Below, in pieces: positions 9,006-18,442 of a stretch of DNA of 64,000 nt (the stretch's first letter is position 1; each line of letters starts with the position of its first letter). The position numbers and the translations under genes are program-made. The notes under the pieces are model-generated. The model did no database searches, was not told the origin of the DNA, and saw only the letters and a list, made by a program, of their open reading frames with translations. Origin of the DNA: JALHVH01 sp963773685 (GTDB taxonomy: Bacteria > Acidobacteriota > Aminicenantia > Aminicenantales > Saccharicenantaceae); assembly GCA_963773685.1 (NCBI GenBank), contig CAVZBY010000004.1, forward strand, positions 90,885 through 154,884. Reading direction: 5' to 3'.

Positions 9006-10292
9006 CTATCTCAGCTGTAGATAGACCAGGATCACGGCCGCGACGGACATGATGAAGAATGCCGCCAAACCGAGGATATTTGACGCTCTTCCGTTCGTAT
9101 ATTCTCCCATGACCCTTTTATTGTTGGAAATGTGAAGGATGATGGCGATTAGAACGGGCGCCGTCAGTCCGTAGAGAATGGCGGAATAGATCAGCGCCTT
9201 GACGGGCGGAATGCCGATGTCCTCGAGCGACAGGCCGATGACCAGCGAGACGGCGATGACGATATAGAATGCCTTCGCCTCGTGAAACTTCTTGTCCAAG
9301 CCTTCTTTCCAGCCGAACGCTTCGGTGATGATATAAGAAAGGGAGCCGCTCAGAACAGGGATGGCCAGGAGGCCGGTGCCGATCACGCCCAGAGCGAAAA
9401 GCCAATAGGCCATATTTCCCGCCAGAGGCTTCAAGGCCTGGGCCGCCTGTTCCACGGTGTCGATCCGATGGATGCCGCCCTGGAAGAGGACTGTGCCGGT
9501 GGTCAGGATGATGAAGAACATGACCAGATTCGAGAACAGCATCCCGAAATCGACATCCTGATGCATGTCGTGAATGATCTTCTTGTCCACCATCAAATGA
9601 TCTTTCTTCTGCTTCATGCCTTCCACTTCCATCGTCGCCTGCCAGAAGAAAAGATAGGGTGAGATGGTCGTCCCCAGGATGGCGACGAGAATGCCGATGA
9701 ACTCCTTGTCGAGCTTTACGGCCGGGATGAAGGCGGCCTTCAAAATGGCCGCCGCATCCTGCTTGTATAAGAACGGAACGATGAGATAAACCAGGAGGAC
9801 GACGCAGAGATATTTCAGGATGGAGGCGATCTTTCGATAGGGCAGATAGACGATCAGCGCCAAAAGCAGAGCGGTGAACGCCAGGCTGAACGTGGATGCC
9901 CGAATCGAAGGGAACAGCAGATTCCCGACGGCGCCCATCCCGGCAATGTCGGCCCCGATGTTCATCACGATGGCCGGGAAGCTGAACAACAGCATCAAAT
10001 AGAGAACGGGTTTCGAATAATAGGTTTTGAGCGTTCCGCACAGGCCCTGCGACGTGACCAGGCCGATCCTCGCGCACATTTCCTGAACGGCGGCCATGAG
10101 CGGGAAGGTGATAAGGGCGGTCCAGAGGGTCGAGAGTCCATAAGCGGCCCCCGCCTGCGAGTATGTCGCAATGCCCGAAGGATCGTCATCGCTTGTCCCC
10201 GTGATGAATCCGGGACCAAGGATCTTCCAGAAACGCGATAATCTGCCCTTCGCCACGCCGGTAATATATCGTCGGCCGCGCGGCGCTGTCAA
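9006..10292 (-). CDS. Nramp-related metal transporter
   Basis: A polytopic membrane protein of about 428 residues with roughly eleven hydrophobic helices and an Nramp fold signature. In helix 1 the canonical DPGN motif reads DPSG (DDDPSGIATYSQAGA). The helix 6 metal-binding MPH motif is absent (TTISPYLFFWQ). These changes match Nramp-related proteins outside the classical Mn/Fe group; some such homologues have been shown to carry Mg2+. The substrate here is unproven. The longest start is TTG 10292, overlapping the upstream stop; GTG 10256 is a possible alternative. It is the last gene of an apparent operon with DUF6599, DUF362 and subtilase genes. Confidence 0.82.
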   Translation of the reverse strand: MTAPRGRRYITGVAKGRLSRFWKILGPGFITGTSDDDPSGIATYSQAGAAYGLSTLWTALITFPLMAAVQEMCARIGLVTSQGLCGTLKTYYSKPVLYLMLLFSFPAIVMNIGADIAGMGAVGNLLFPSIRASTFSLAFTALLLALIVYLPYRKIASILKYLCVVLLVYLIVPFLYKQDAAAILKAAFIPAVKLDKEFIGILVAILGTTISPYLFFWQATMEVEGMKQKKDHLMVDKKIIHDMHQDVDFGMLFSNLVMFFIILTTGTVLFQGGIHRIDTVEQAAQALKPLAGNMAYWLFALGVIGTGLLAIPVLSGSLSYIITEAFGWKEGLDKKFHEAKAFYIVIAVSLVIGLSLEDIGIPPVKALIYSAILYGLTAPVLIAIILHISNNKRVMGEYTNGRASNILGLAAFFIMSVAAVILVYLQLR

Positions 10293-11266
10293 ATCATCGG
10301 ACGAGGCGAGGTCTTCGGGAAGGATCGAGCCTTGCGGACCGCCTCGAAGAGCGCGCGGGCATTCCCCGCCGTGGCCCGGTCCTCGAGACAGATCAGAAGC
10401 CGATCCCCGACGGCCCGAAGGCTCAAGAGCCTTCCGCGGTCGTCGGTCAGGTCGAACGAAAGGCCTTCGCCCGGCCTGAAGTCCCGCGTCCGAAGGTCGC
10501 TCTTGAGCGCCTGCGCGATGGCCGGGAAGCCCTGCCGCAGGGTTTCCTCGCTCGGGTAGGAGAGGATGAAAAGGGACGCGCCCGAGGAATAATCGCCCCT
10601 GACGCCCTTCTCGAACCGGAAGGCCTCCTTGCCCAATGAGGGATAATTGTTCATGAAACCGAGGTAGCCCTTGAAGTAGCGGACGCCGGCGTCTTTGAGT
10701 CCCGCCAGGGGAAGCTCCGCGACGAGAGGAGCCGGGTCCGAGGGGCCTTGGAGCCTGCCCGCCACGGCCCGGGCGAGCTCGAGCAGTCCACGGGTGGTTT
10801 CCGGGCTTTCGTCCTGCCCGGTGATGGTGGCCAGAAAATTCCCCTTCCAGAGGTTCAGATAATAGTCCTCGAGCCGGCCTTCGGCGCCGATCTCGATCGA
10901 CGCGCCCCGCGGGCTCCTTTTGAAGGTATACATGCCGTAGGCGCTTTCGGGGCCTGTCATCCGGAAGATCTCGAGGGAGAGCCCTTTTCCTTCACCGTTC
11001 CTGTACTCCTGGACAATGACTTCCTCGAATCCGTACTCCCGGTAGATCTCGGCCCCTCCGTCGATGTAGAGGTAGAGGTCTTCCCCTTTGAATTCCTGCG
11101 GGGGACCGTCCGCTTTCCACTCTCCCGCTTCCTGCCCGGACGGGAGGAGAGAACGGAGGCTGGGAGGATCGGGGGAGACCTGTCCCGCCGAGACCAAGCT
11201 CAATGAGAGGGCGATACCGATCAGGCAGAAGAGCCGGCGGACCCCAGGCATCGTCCCGATGAACAC
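10289..11266 (-). CDS. Exported DUF6599-type protein
   Basis: About 325 residues with an N-terminal signal peptide (LFCLIGIALSLSLVSAGQ). The core has the DUF6599 look: LYLYIDGGAEIYREYGF, YGMYTFKRSP, and a later SLGKEAFRFE region. The family is common in Acidobacteriota and has no established function. The start is GTG 11266 or ATG 11251. It begins five bases after the DUF362 stop and overlaps the Nramp-like gene, so the four minus-strand genes from 13784 to 9006 probably form one transcript. A periplasmic or lipoprotein-like location is inferred from the signal sequence. Confidence 0.75.
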   Translation of the reverse strand: MFIGTMPGVRRLFCLIGIALSLSLVSAGQVSPDPPSLRSLLPSGQEAGEWKADGPPQEFKGEDLYLYIDGGAEIYREYGFEEVIVQEYRNGEGKGLSLEIFRMTGPESAYGMYTFKRSPRGASIEIGAEGRLEDYYLNLWKGNFLATITGQDESPETTRGLLELARAVAGRLQGPSDPAPLVAELPLAGLKDAGVRYFKGYLGFMNNYPSLGKEAFRFEKGVRGDYSSGASLFILSYPSEETLRQGFPAIAQALKSDLRTRDFRPGEGLSFDLTDDRGRLLSLRAVGDRLLICLEDRATAGNARALFEAVRKARSFPKTSPRPMI

Positions 11267-11271
11267 GCCGT

Positions 11272-12225
11272 TCAGACGGCGATCTCCCGGATATTGACCT
11301 TTTCCAGGTCCATCTCGCCCAGGCCGTGTTCATAGCCTTTCTTGATCATGAGGATCTCGTGGCCTTTGAATCCCCTGAGCGAGGCGCAATAGCTGTCGAC
11401 GGCGATCCGGTCCACGCCGGCGACGATCTTCCGCGGCGCGGCCAGCTCGCCGGGCCCGAAGGGGCCGTTGGTGGTGATGAATTCCGTGGCGTCGACGATC
11501 GAGAGGACGGGCGTGACCGCCAGGTTGAGGTCGGCGATGCATTGATCGAGCCGGTCGATATCGTCGGGGTTGGTCTTGAAATCCCCGCTGTGGAACGTCC
11601 GGTTGACCGGAGCGAAGTTCAGGCCCATCAGGTTCTTCATCGCCCCGGTGAACTTGTTGCCGGCGTGGTCCTTGGTGATGGGCAGGTTGATCAGGCAGTC
11701 GTTCTCGAAGAGCTCCTTCATGATCTTGGCTTCCTTCAGGATCTTCCCCTGGGGAAGGGCGACCGGCTTGAAAAAGTCCTCGGTTCTGAGGTCGACGATC
11801 TTGAGCTCGGCCCCTTCTTCCTTGAGGACGCCGGCGAGGCCCGTCGCCGTCCAGAACTTTTCGGGGAGCCAGCTAAGGCAATTGACCTCGCGGGCCCCGG
11901 CGGCCTTGCACATGCGGACGACGGCCCTGACGATGTCCGGCTTGGTGAAGGTCCCCGGGTGCGCGCTCTGAGCGTTAGGCAGGATCGCTACCCGGGCGTT
12001 CTTGGGGATGAACCGCCCGATCCCGCCGATGAGGTCTACGGCCTTCCCGGTGTTCGCCAGGTAATCCCGGCCCTGGACGACGGCGACATCCGGAAATTCC
12101 GAAAGCGCCGGGCGGGGAAGGCCGGCTCCGTTCCGGGGCCAGGCGAGCCCGCCCCCGATGAGCGCCGCCGCTCCCGTCCCCGCGCTTTTCTTGAGAAAAT
12201 CCCTGCGGTTGAGCTTTCGGTCCAC
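11272..12225 (-). CDS. Tat-exported DUF362 protein
   Basis: A 317-residue DUF362 protein. The start is GTG 12225, supported by an AGGAGG site six bases upstream; the longer open frame upstream is a shadow of the subtilase gene. The N-terminus has a twin-arginine signal (NRRDFLKKSAGTGAAALIGGG), so export in a folded state, perhaps with a cofactor, is likely. Family motifs include PDIVRAVVRMCKAAGA, LINLPITKDHAGNKFTGAMKN and GPGELAAP. DUF362 proteins are often linked to Fe-S clusters, but no ferredoxin motif is seen here. A second DUF362 gene lies at 48340-49305. Confidence 0.85.
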   Translation of the reverse strand: MDRKLNRRDFLKKSAGTGAAALIGGGLAWPRNGAGLPRPALSEFPDVAVVQGRDYLANTGKAVDLIGGIGRFIPKNARVAILPNAQSAHPGTFTKPDIVRAVVRMCKAAGAREVNCLSWLPEKFWTATGLAGVLKEEGAELKIVDLRTEDFFKPVALPQGKILKEAKIMKELFENDCLINLPITKDHAGNKFTGAMKNLMGLNFAPVNRTFHSGDFKTNPDDIDRLDQCIADLNLAVTPVLSIVDATEFITTNGPFGPGELAAPRKIVAGVDRIAVDSYCASLRGFKGHEILMIKKGYEHGLGEMDLEKVNIREIAV

Positions 12226-12266
12226 GATAACCTCCTGCGACGGACTTTCAGACGCCGGGGGCCTGT

Positions 12267-13784
12267 TCAGCGTTGTTCCTGGAGCAGCGTCTTCATCACT
12301 TGAAGCGAGCCGTAGGCGTCGATGATCCCATGGCCGACGACGTCGTCGGGCTCGGTCAGATCGAGAATATCCAGTCGGGCGGCTTTCGTCAAGCTGAGCG
12401 CGACGAGACGGCAGTACTCGCCGCGCTTCTCGAGGAGCTCGGGGGAAGGCGGCGCCGCGCCGCGGAGGAGCGCCACGACCCCGGCCGCCAGAGGCGCGGA
12501 CAGGGACGTCCCCGCCACGGCCATATCCTGCATTTCCTTGATATAGACGGGAACGGCCACGAAGACATCGGCCGAAGGGGTCGCGATGTCGATCTCGTCG
12601 TGGGGCACGGTGATCGGCCACGGCCTGACGGCGTCGCCTTCCTTGGCCACGCCGCCCGCCAGGATGACCTCTTTCTTCATGGCCTTGAAGATCTGATCTT
12701 CGAGATGCAGGCCGAACTGGATGCGGGAAATGTTGCCGGCGGACGTGCAAAGGGGGACGTTTTCCCGGTAGGCGTACTTGGCGGCCTCCAGGAGGGGAAG
12801 CTCCGTGGCCGGCAGGGGCGCGCTCAGCGAGATGACCTGGGCGCCGTGATGAACGGCATAATAGATGCCGGCCGCGATGAATTCATAGACCCAGTAATCG
12901 TAGACCGGATCGTTCATCGTGTCCCCGTCGTGGACCCGGATGGGCATGATCCTGCAGTCCGGGGCGACGGCCAGGAGGGCCGAGGAACAGCCCGTGCCGT
13001 GCATGCCCCAGTCGATCATCGGAGGATTCTCGTCCGTCCACGGAGGCGTCGTCCGCCCCTGGAAGCTGAAGCCCGGGACGGTCCTGTCCTTGAACAGCGA
13101 ATTGTAGGGATCGAGCCCCGAATCGATGACCGCGACCACCACCCCCGCTCCCTTGGACGTGGGCCAGCAGGGCCGGACGTTGAGCGCGTCGATGGCCCAC
13201 TGCGACCCGTATTCGGGCTTCATCCTGTTGGTGAACCATTGTTCCTTGGGGATCTCGGGCCTGTCGTTCCGGCCGTTGAACCCGATCGATTGAAGGACGA
13301 GATCGAGCCGGGACTTCCCGCGGTTATGAGGGAGGGAGATCTCGAAATCGTACTGGCGGGTCTTGCGGAAGAGCGAGCCGACGAACCGGGCGGCGTATTC
13401 CTCGGCCAGCGCGACAAAGGCCTTGCGGAACTTCTCCAGGGACGCGGCGTCTCCGCGCTCCGCCCACTGCGTGAATTGGGGTTCGTCCTTCTGATAGGCA
13501 TAGACCATCAGCCTCTCGAACAGGTAGGGGATCTCTTTCGGGCCGTTCAGGAGCCGGGTCCGCTCGGCGTCGCCCAGCTGGTCTTTCATCGGATGGTTCT
13601 GGAGGATCCTTCCGACCGTTCCGTAGAACGAGCCTTTGGCCTCGGTGAAGATCGGATCCAGCTTCTTGTCGACCTCGGGAGAGGTCTGGGCCTGGGCGGG
13701 AGCGCCCAGGCCCCAGAGGACGGCGGCGAGCAACACGGCCCGGGCCAGGGAGATTCCTATGGTTCTCTGCATCTGTTGCCTCAT
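12267..13784 (-). CDS. Exported S8 (subtilisin-like) peptidase with shared N-terminal domain
   Basis: A 505-residue secreted serine peptidase. The signal peptide spans about residues 10-33. An N-terminal domain (about 42-142: FYGTVGRILQNHP, YQKDEPQF, LEKFRKAF) recurs in the two other subtilase loci of this window. The catalytic triad is complete: Asp221 (AVIDSGLD), His262 (MHGTGC), Ser427 (AGTSLSAP), with the oxyanion Asn351 (TSAGN). A short C-terminal helical segment follows. It is the first gene of the apparent operon leading to DUF362, DUF6599 and the Nramp-like transporter. ATG 13784 is used; ATG 13772 is an alternative. Confidence 0.9.
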   Translation of the reverse strand: MRQQMQRTIGISLARAVLLAAVLWGLGAPAQAQTSPEVDKKLDPIFTEAKGSFYGTVGRILQNHPMKDQLGDAERTRLLNGPKEIPYLFERLMVYAYQKDEPQFTQWAERGDAASLEKFRKAFVALAEEYAARFVGSLFRKTRQYDFEISLPHNRGKSRLDLVLQSIGFNGRNDRPEIPKEQWFTNRMKPEYGSQWAIDALNVRPCWPTSKGAGVVVAVIDSGLDPYNSLFKDRTVPGFSFQGRTTPPWTDENPPMIDWGMHGTGCSSALLAVAPDCRIMPIRVHDGDTMNDPVYDYWVYEFIAAGIYYAVHHGAQVISLSAPLPATELPLLEAAKYAYRENVPLCTSAGNISRIQFGLHLEDQIFKAMKKEVILAGGVAKEGDAVRPWPITVPHDEIDIATPSADVFVAVPVYIKEMQDMAVAGTSLSAPLAAGVVALLRGAAPPSPELLEKRGEYCRLVALSLTKAARLDILDLTEPDDVVGHGIIDAYGSLQVMKTLLQEQR

Positions 13785-13829
13785 GAGCGTTTGTATATCT
13801 CTCGGTCTCGGGCCGTGCTTATCCCCGCG

Positions 13830-16064
13830 TTACTTGAAATTGACTTCCACGCCGATCTGGGCCCAGCGGCGGGGATTCGGCGAGTCGCTCCTGTCCCAAT
13901 ACAACTGATTCGTCAGATTGAAGATGTCGATGAAGAGTCCCAACCGGGTGTTTCCCGGGAGCTTGAAACCCTTGGAGATCCGGAAATCGACGATCCATTT
14001 CTTGTCGTGGGGATCGAACAGGGAAGCGGTATCCGGGTCCATGTTCCACCAGATCCAGCGGGCCCTGAGGTTGGCGAAGAAATCGCTCTTCTCGTCCTTG
14101 AACATCAAGCCCGCCTTGTGGGTCCTCGTGGGGATCCAGGTCAGGAGAACCGCCTCTTGGGCGGTCGTGTTCTCGTGCTTATTGTAATTGGTCCCGATAT
14201 AGCCGGTGACTCCAAAGGGCGTCAGGACCCCGACCTCGGCCTCGTAGCCCTTCTTGAGGAACTTGGAGATGTTCCCCCACGTGAACCGGCCCTCGATGTC
14301 CGCGGGGACCCGTACGATCCCGTCGGTCATCCGATGGTAATAGCCGGACAGCTTCAGATAGAGGAAGCGCAGCTCCTGGGTCTCGAAGCCGGCGCTGTAA
14401 GCCCAGGCCCGTTCCGGCTTGAGATCCGGATTCGGCAGGATCATGTCGAAATAAGAAACGCCCAGCGTGTACCATAGGTCGGGGACCTTGAAGGTCCGGG
14501 CCGCGTTGACCCGGAAAAGCGACGCCTTGAGGAAGTTGAACGTCGCCCCCACGGACGGGCTGAGCTGGTTTCCGAAAGAGCTGTCATGGTCGTAGCGGGC
14601 CCCCAGGTGAAGCCCCAGGTTCCCGATCCGGTATTCCATGTTGACGAACGGCGCGACCGAGTTCACGTAGATCACGGGCTGGCTGGCGATGTAGCTCGAA
14701 AAATCGGCCTTGATCCTGTAATAATCCAATCCCGAGATGACCGAGAGCGCCTCGGAGGGCCGATAGGACCCCTTGAGGGTGAATCCCATCTTCTGGTCGA
14801 TGAATTTCGAGGTATCGACGACCCCGGCGGGCGGCTGATAGAGGGACCCGTCGAGGTACTCCGTCGAGCCGTTGAAATTCGACCGATGGAACTTGAGCTG
14901 GGTCTCGAGATTGAGCGCGGGGGTGACGTTGGTCGAGAACCTCATCGAAGCGACGTCCGTCGTCGCCCGGTAATTGGCTTGGTAGTTCCAATAATACGGG
15001 AAGTCGGGTCCGAGGAGGTCCGGCAGGTAGAGGAACGAGAGGGTCTGCGTGTCCATCTTGTTCCGGTTGTAAAGGAAATCGACGAACGTATCGTCGCTGA
15101 AGTCGTAGCTGAACTTGGTGAAGATGTTGTAGTTCTTCTCCTGGCCGCCCCTGACGAATCCGTCGTTCCGGGTCCCGCTGTAGCCCAGCATATAGCCGAA
15201 CTTATCCACGTTCCCCAGGATATTGGCGGAATAGCCGAGGTTGTCGCCCTTGATGCCGAACGCGTTCCCGTTCTCGAAATCCATGGCGTTGAAACGGGAG
15301 TACGTGCTTTTGAGCGTGATCTGGGGCCGGGCCAGGTCCCGGGGCCGCTTCGTGATCACGTTGATGATGCCGCCCATGTTCGATCCCCAGACCGAGGACG
15401 AACCGCCCTTGACGACCTCCACCTGGCTGATCATATCCTGGGGGTAGGAATTCAGCATGCTCCAGTTGTTGACGACCTCTCCGACATCGACGCCGTCCAC
15501 CATCTTCCGGATATAGACGTCTTCGTAGCCGTCGATGTACATGAACGTCCCCAGCGTCGTGTTCCCGCTCCCGGATTCCACGTCGACGCCGGGAATGTTG
15601 TTGAGCGCCTGGACGATGTTGACCTGCGGCGTCTCGGCGAGCTTCTTCTCCGTCACGATCTCGATGTTCTGGGGGACCCACTGAAGGCTGACGGCTTCGC
15701 GGCGGGCCGTGACGGAGATCTCATGGGCGAACCCGATGCTCAGGGTGACATCGAGCTCCACCGTCTGCCCCGCCCCGATGACGACGTCCCTCCGGGTCTC
15801 CGGGATGAACCCGGCGAGCTCGAAAACGATCTTGTAGGTGCCCGGGGCGATGTTCGGAATGACGAACGTTCCCTCGGCCCCCGTGAGGGCGAACTTCTTG
15901 GTCCCGGCGACCGTCACCCTGACCGTGGGTACGGCCAGCTTTTCATTCGCATCGATGACCTTTCCCTTGAGGACGCCGCCCTCCTGGGCCTGCAGGACGC
16001 CCGTCATCTGGAAAAGGACGATCCCCAGAAAGAGGATCCCAAGGACTCTGAGTGTTTTTGTCAT
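13830..16064 (-). CDS. TonB-dependent outer-membrane receptor with carboxypeptidase-regulatory domain
   Basis: A 744-residue outer-membrane active transporter. The start is ATG 16064, with AGGAGAGAG just upstream. A signal peptide (VLGILFLGIVLFQMTGVLQAQ) is followed by a beta-sandwich regulatory domain (GVLKGKVIDANEKLAVPTVRV) at about residues 30-115. The plug contains EIVTEKKLAETPQVNIVQAL, IPGVDVESGSG and VKGGSSSVWGSNMGGIINVI. A C-terminal 22-strand-type barrel ends in GVEVNFK. Its ligand cannot be read from sequence. Placed amid secreted peptidase genes, it may import peptides or metal complexes released outside the cell; this is inference. Confidence 0.9.
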   Translation of the reverse strand: MTKTLRVLGILFLGIVLFQMTGVLQAQEGGVLKGKVIDANEKLAVPTVRVTVAGTKKFALTGAEGTFVIPNIAPGTYKIVFELAGFIPETRRDVVIGAGQTVELDVTLSIGFAHEISVTARREAVSLQWVPQNIEIVTEKKLAETPQVNIVQALNNIPGVDVESGSGNTTLGTFMYIDGYEDVYIRKMVDGVDVGEVVNNWSMLNSYPQDMISQVEVVKGGSSSVWGSNMGGIINVITKRPRDLARPQITLKSTYSRFNAMDFENGNAFGIKGDNLGYSANILGNVDKFGYMLGYSGTRNDGFVRGGQEKNYNIFTKFSYDFSDDTFVDFLYNRNKMDTQTLSFLYLPDLLGPDFPYYWNYQANYRATTDVASMRFSTNVTPALNLETQLKFHRSNFNGSTEYLDGSLYQPPAGVVDTSKFIDQKMGFTLKGSYRPSEALSVISGLDYYRIKADFSSYIASQPVIYVNSVAPFVNMEYRIGNLGLHLGARYDHDSSFGNQLSPSVGATFNFLKASLFRVNAARTFKVPDLWYTLGVSYFDMILPNPDLKPERAWAYSAGFETQELRFLYLKLSGYYHRMTDGIVRVPADIEGRFTWGNISKFLKKGYEAEVGVLTPFGVTGYIGTNYNKHENTTAQEAVLLTWIPTRTHKAGLMFKDEKSDFFANLRARWIWWNMDPDTASLFDPHDKKWIVDFRISKGFKLPGNTRLGLFIDIFNLTNQLYWDRSDSPNPRRWAQIGVEVNFK

Positions 16065-16222
16065 GCTCTCTCCTCCGCGGCGAGGGGATTTCGCGTCGGC
16101 GCGCAAAACAGGAATCTCGCCATTTTATTATAGGACGACGAAAGGGTCGCGGTTGTACCATCCCCGATCCCTGGTAAAATAGCCGGCGGGCGGACGTCCT
16201 TAAGGAGAGAGATGGAGGGCCC

Positions 16223-18442
16223 ATGAGAAGATCGTTCCGGAGATCCTCGCTTATCGGCTTGTTTGGCGCGGGCCTGGTCCTGGCCGGACCCCTCGGGGCG
16301 GCCGGGCGCCCGCCGGTTCTTCCGGAGGCCTGGCTGCGCCTCATCGGCGGGGAGGTCAGCGGCACCGCCGCCTTCAACAATCTGGCCGTCATCGCGACCT
16401 ATCACCGGACGCTCGGCTCCGACCAGACCCACGAGATCCTGGAGAGGCTTCGGGAGAAGTGCCGCGACTACGGCCTGGGATCCGCCGAGATCCTGCGGGT
16501 GCCGGTGCGGACGGGATTCGAGTTCTTCGGCCTGCAGAACTTCGACGGCCAGGTCCCGACCCGGGTGCGCGGGGCGGAGCTCCGCCTCGTCAAGCCCGCG
16601 GCCAGGCTCATCGCCACGACGGAGAGCGCCCCGAGCGCCCTCATCCAGGGCAGCCGCTCGGCCGACCTCACGGCCCCGGTCGTCTGGATCGGCCCGGGGG
16701 CCGACCCGAAGAATTATGAGGGAAAGGACGTCAAGGGGAAGATCGTCCTGGCCGGGAACGCCCTGCCCGAGGACGTCAAGGAAATGGCCATCCATCGCTA
16801 TGGGGCCGCGGGCGTTCTCTTTTATTTCGACCGGCCGCACAACAGCGGCGACAACCAGGACGCCAACCTCGACATGTGGTGGTCCCCGTGGGGAAAGGAC
16901 GGCCGGGACTCGACTTTCGGATTCTCCCTGTCCAATAATCAATACCGCTTCCTGAAGGGCCTGCTCGACCGGGGCGAGGAGGTCGTCGTCAGGGTCCGGA
17001 TCGACGCCGAGATCAAGAGCGGCGACGAGGCCGTCTTCGAGACCCTCGACGCGGCCATCCCGGGCTCCGAGTATCCCGACGAGGAATTCCTGTTATGGGC
17101 GCATATCGACCATGCCTTGCCCGGGGCCGTGGACAACGCGAGCGGCTGCGCCGTCATCCTGGAGGTCGCCAGGACCCTGCAGGCGCTCATCGACAACGGG
17201 CTCGTCCCCCGGCCGCGGCGGACCATCCGCTTCCTCTGGCTGCCCCACGTCTCGGGCCTGTATATGTATCTTTCGAAGCATCCGGAAAAGATAGGCAGGA
17301 TCCGCGGCGGGCTCTCCGTGGACAGCGTCGGGATCAGCCAGACCCTGTTCTCCAATTATTTCGCGCCCGGAAGACCGTCTCATTCCCTCCCGTCCTACTG
17401 GTCGGCCGTCCTCGAGAGCCTGGCCGGCGAGCTCGAGGAGCGGACGAACCGTAACTTGTTCGATTTCAGCAACCTGGACAATCTGTTCGCCCCCGAAGGA
17501 AGCCGCGATCAATTCCATATGCGGGTCATCCCTTATAGCGGCTTCGGCGACGAGATGCAGAGCAACAACAACACCGTGGGCATTCCCACCATCACCTTCG
17601 GCTGTCTGCCCGTACCTCCGCGCCACAGCCAGGTCAATTTTCTCTCCTACATCGACCCCACGGGCCTGCATCGCACGGCCTATCTCGGGGCGGCGCTGGC
17701 GGCCGTATTCGGCTGGACCGACGGCCGGAACGCCGGCCCGCTGATCGATGAGGTCTTCGCCGCCGGCCGGTCCAAGCTCATCGGAGAATCCAACCTGGCC
17801 CTGGCCGCCTTGACCCGGGCCGACGCGGGCACGATCGCGGCCGTCTTCAAACGAGGGCAGGACCTGCTCCGCTCGGGGTTGGAGAGAGAGCGGGCGATGC
17901 TCGAGTCGGTGAGGCCCCTCGTCCCCGGGGATGAGGCGGCCTCTCGGCTGATCGGCCTGCGCCTTCGGGAAGAAACGGACCTGGCCGGTTCCCTCTCCGC
18001 CCATCTCGGCGGGGAATACCGGCGGCTCTGCCGGGAGCTGGGCTGTCAGCCGCGGCCGGCGGCGCTTTCGCCGGAGGAGAGGGAGCTTGACGGCCTCGTT
18101 CCGAAGCCGGTCCCCGGGGTCATGGGCACCTCGGCCTATTTCGGCAATTATTATGAAAAGGTCCTGGGCAAAGAGAAGCTCGGATCGTTCGGGCTCGCCC
18201 CGGACTTTTCTTATGGACATCTGGGCTACACCGAGGCCCATAATTTCATCGACGGCCGCCGGAGCGTTCTCGGGATCTTCCGGGCCGTCGATTCCGAGCT
18301 CTGGAGCGAAGGATACCCGGCGACGCACGCGATCGGTCTCCGGGAGGTCGCGAGCTACATGCGGATGTTGGAGGCGGCCGGGGTGATCACCCTCGAAAAG
18401 AGGGCCGCGAAGAATTCGAACCGGGAGGTCGGTCATGATTAA
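16223..18442 (+). CDS. Exported M28-type zinc peptidase homologue, copy 1 (altered active site)
   Basis: A 739-residue protein with a signal peptide, a PA-like insert (about 110-260) and an M28/DUF4910-like catalytic core. The zinc-site pattern is mostly kept: His294 and Asp296 in AHIDH, Asp304 in VDNASG, Asp367 in SVDSVG and His468 in PPRHSQ. At the position of the catalytic Glu the sequence reads LWLPHVSG, so His342 replaces it; the neighbouring paralogue has LWVPEVNG with Glu338. This copy may be inactive or act differently. The C-terminus has a winged-helix-like tail (FIDGRRSVLGIFRAVD) also found in copy 2. A GGAGGG site precedes ATG. It overlaps copy 2 by eight bases. Confidence 0.82.
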   Translation: MRRSFRRSSLIGLFGAGLVLAGPLGAAGRPPVLPEAWLRLIGGEVSGTAAFNNLAVIATYHRTLGSDQTHEILERLREKCRDYGLGSAEILRVPVRTGFEFFGLQNFDGQVPTRVRGAELRLVKPAARLIATTESAPSALIQGSRSADLTAPVVWIGPGADPKNYEGKDVKGKIVLAGNALPEDVKEMAIHRYGAAGVLFYFDRPHNSGDNQDANLDMWWSPWGKDGRDSTFGFSLSNNQYRFLKGLLDRGEEVVVRVRIDAEIKSGDEAVFETLDAAIPGSEYPDEEFLLWAHIDHALPGAVDNASGCAVILEVARTLQALIDNGLVPRPRRTIRFLWLPHVSGLYMYLSKHPEKIGRIRGGLSVDSVGISQTLFSNYFAPGRPSHSLPSYWSAVLESLAGELEERTNRNLFDFSNLDNLFAPEGSRDQFHMRVIPYSGFGDEMQSNNNTVGIPTITFGCLPVPPRHSQVNFLSYIDPTGLHRTAYLGAALAAVFGWTDGRNAGPLIDEVFAAGRSKLIGESNLALAALTRADAGTIAAVFKRGQDLLRSGLERERAMLESVRPLVPGDEAASRLIGLRLREETDLAGSLSAHLGGEYRRLCRELGCQPRPAALSPEERELDGLVPKPVPGVMGTSAYFGNYYEKVLGKEKLGSFGLAPDFSYGHLGYTEAHNFIDGRRSVLGIFRAVDSELWSEGYPATHAIGLREVASYMRMLEAAGVITLEKRAAKNSNREVGHD

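Noticed and set aside
12273..14477. Long plus-strand frame opposite the subtilase and TonB receptor
   Set aside because: Spans two well-supported minus-strand genes and shows no protein motif.
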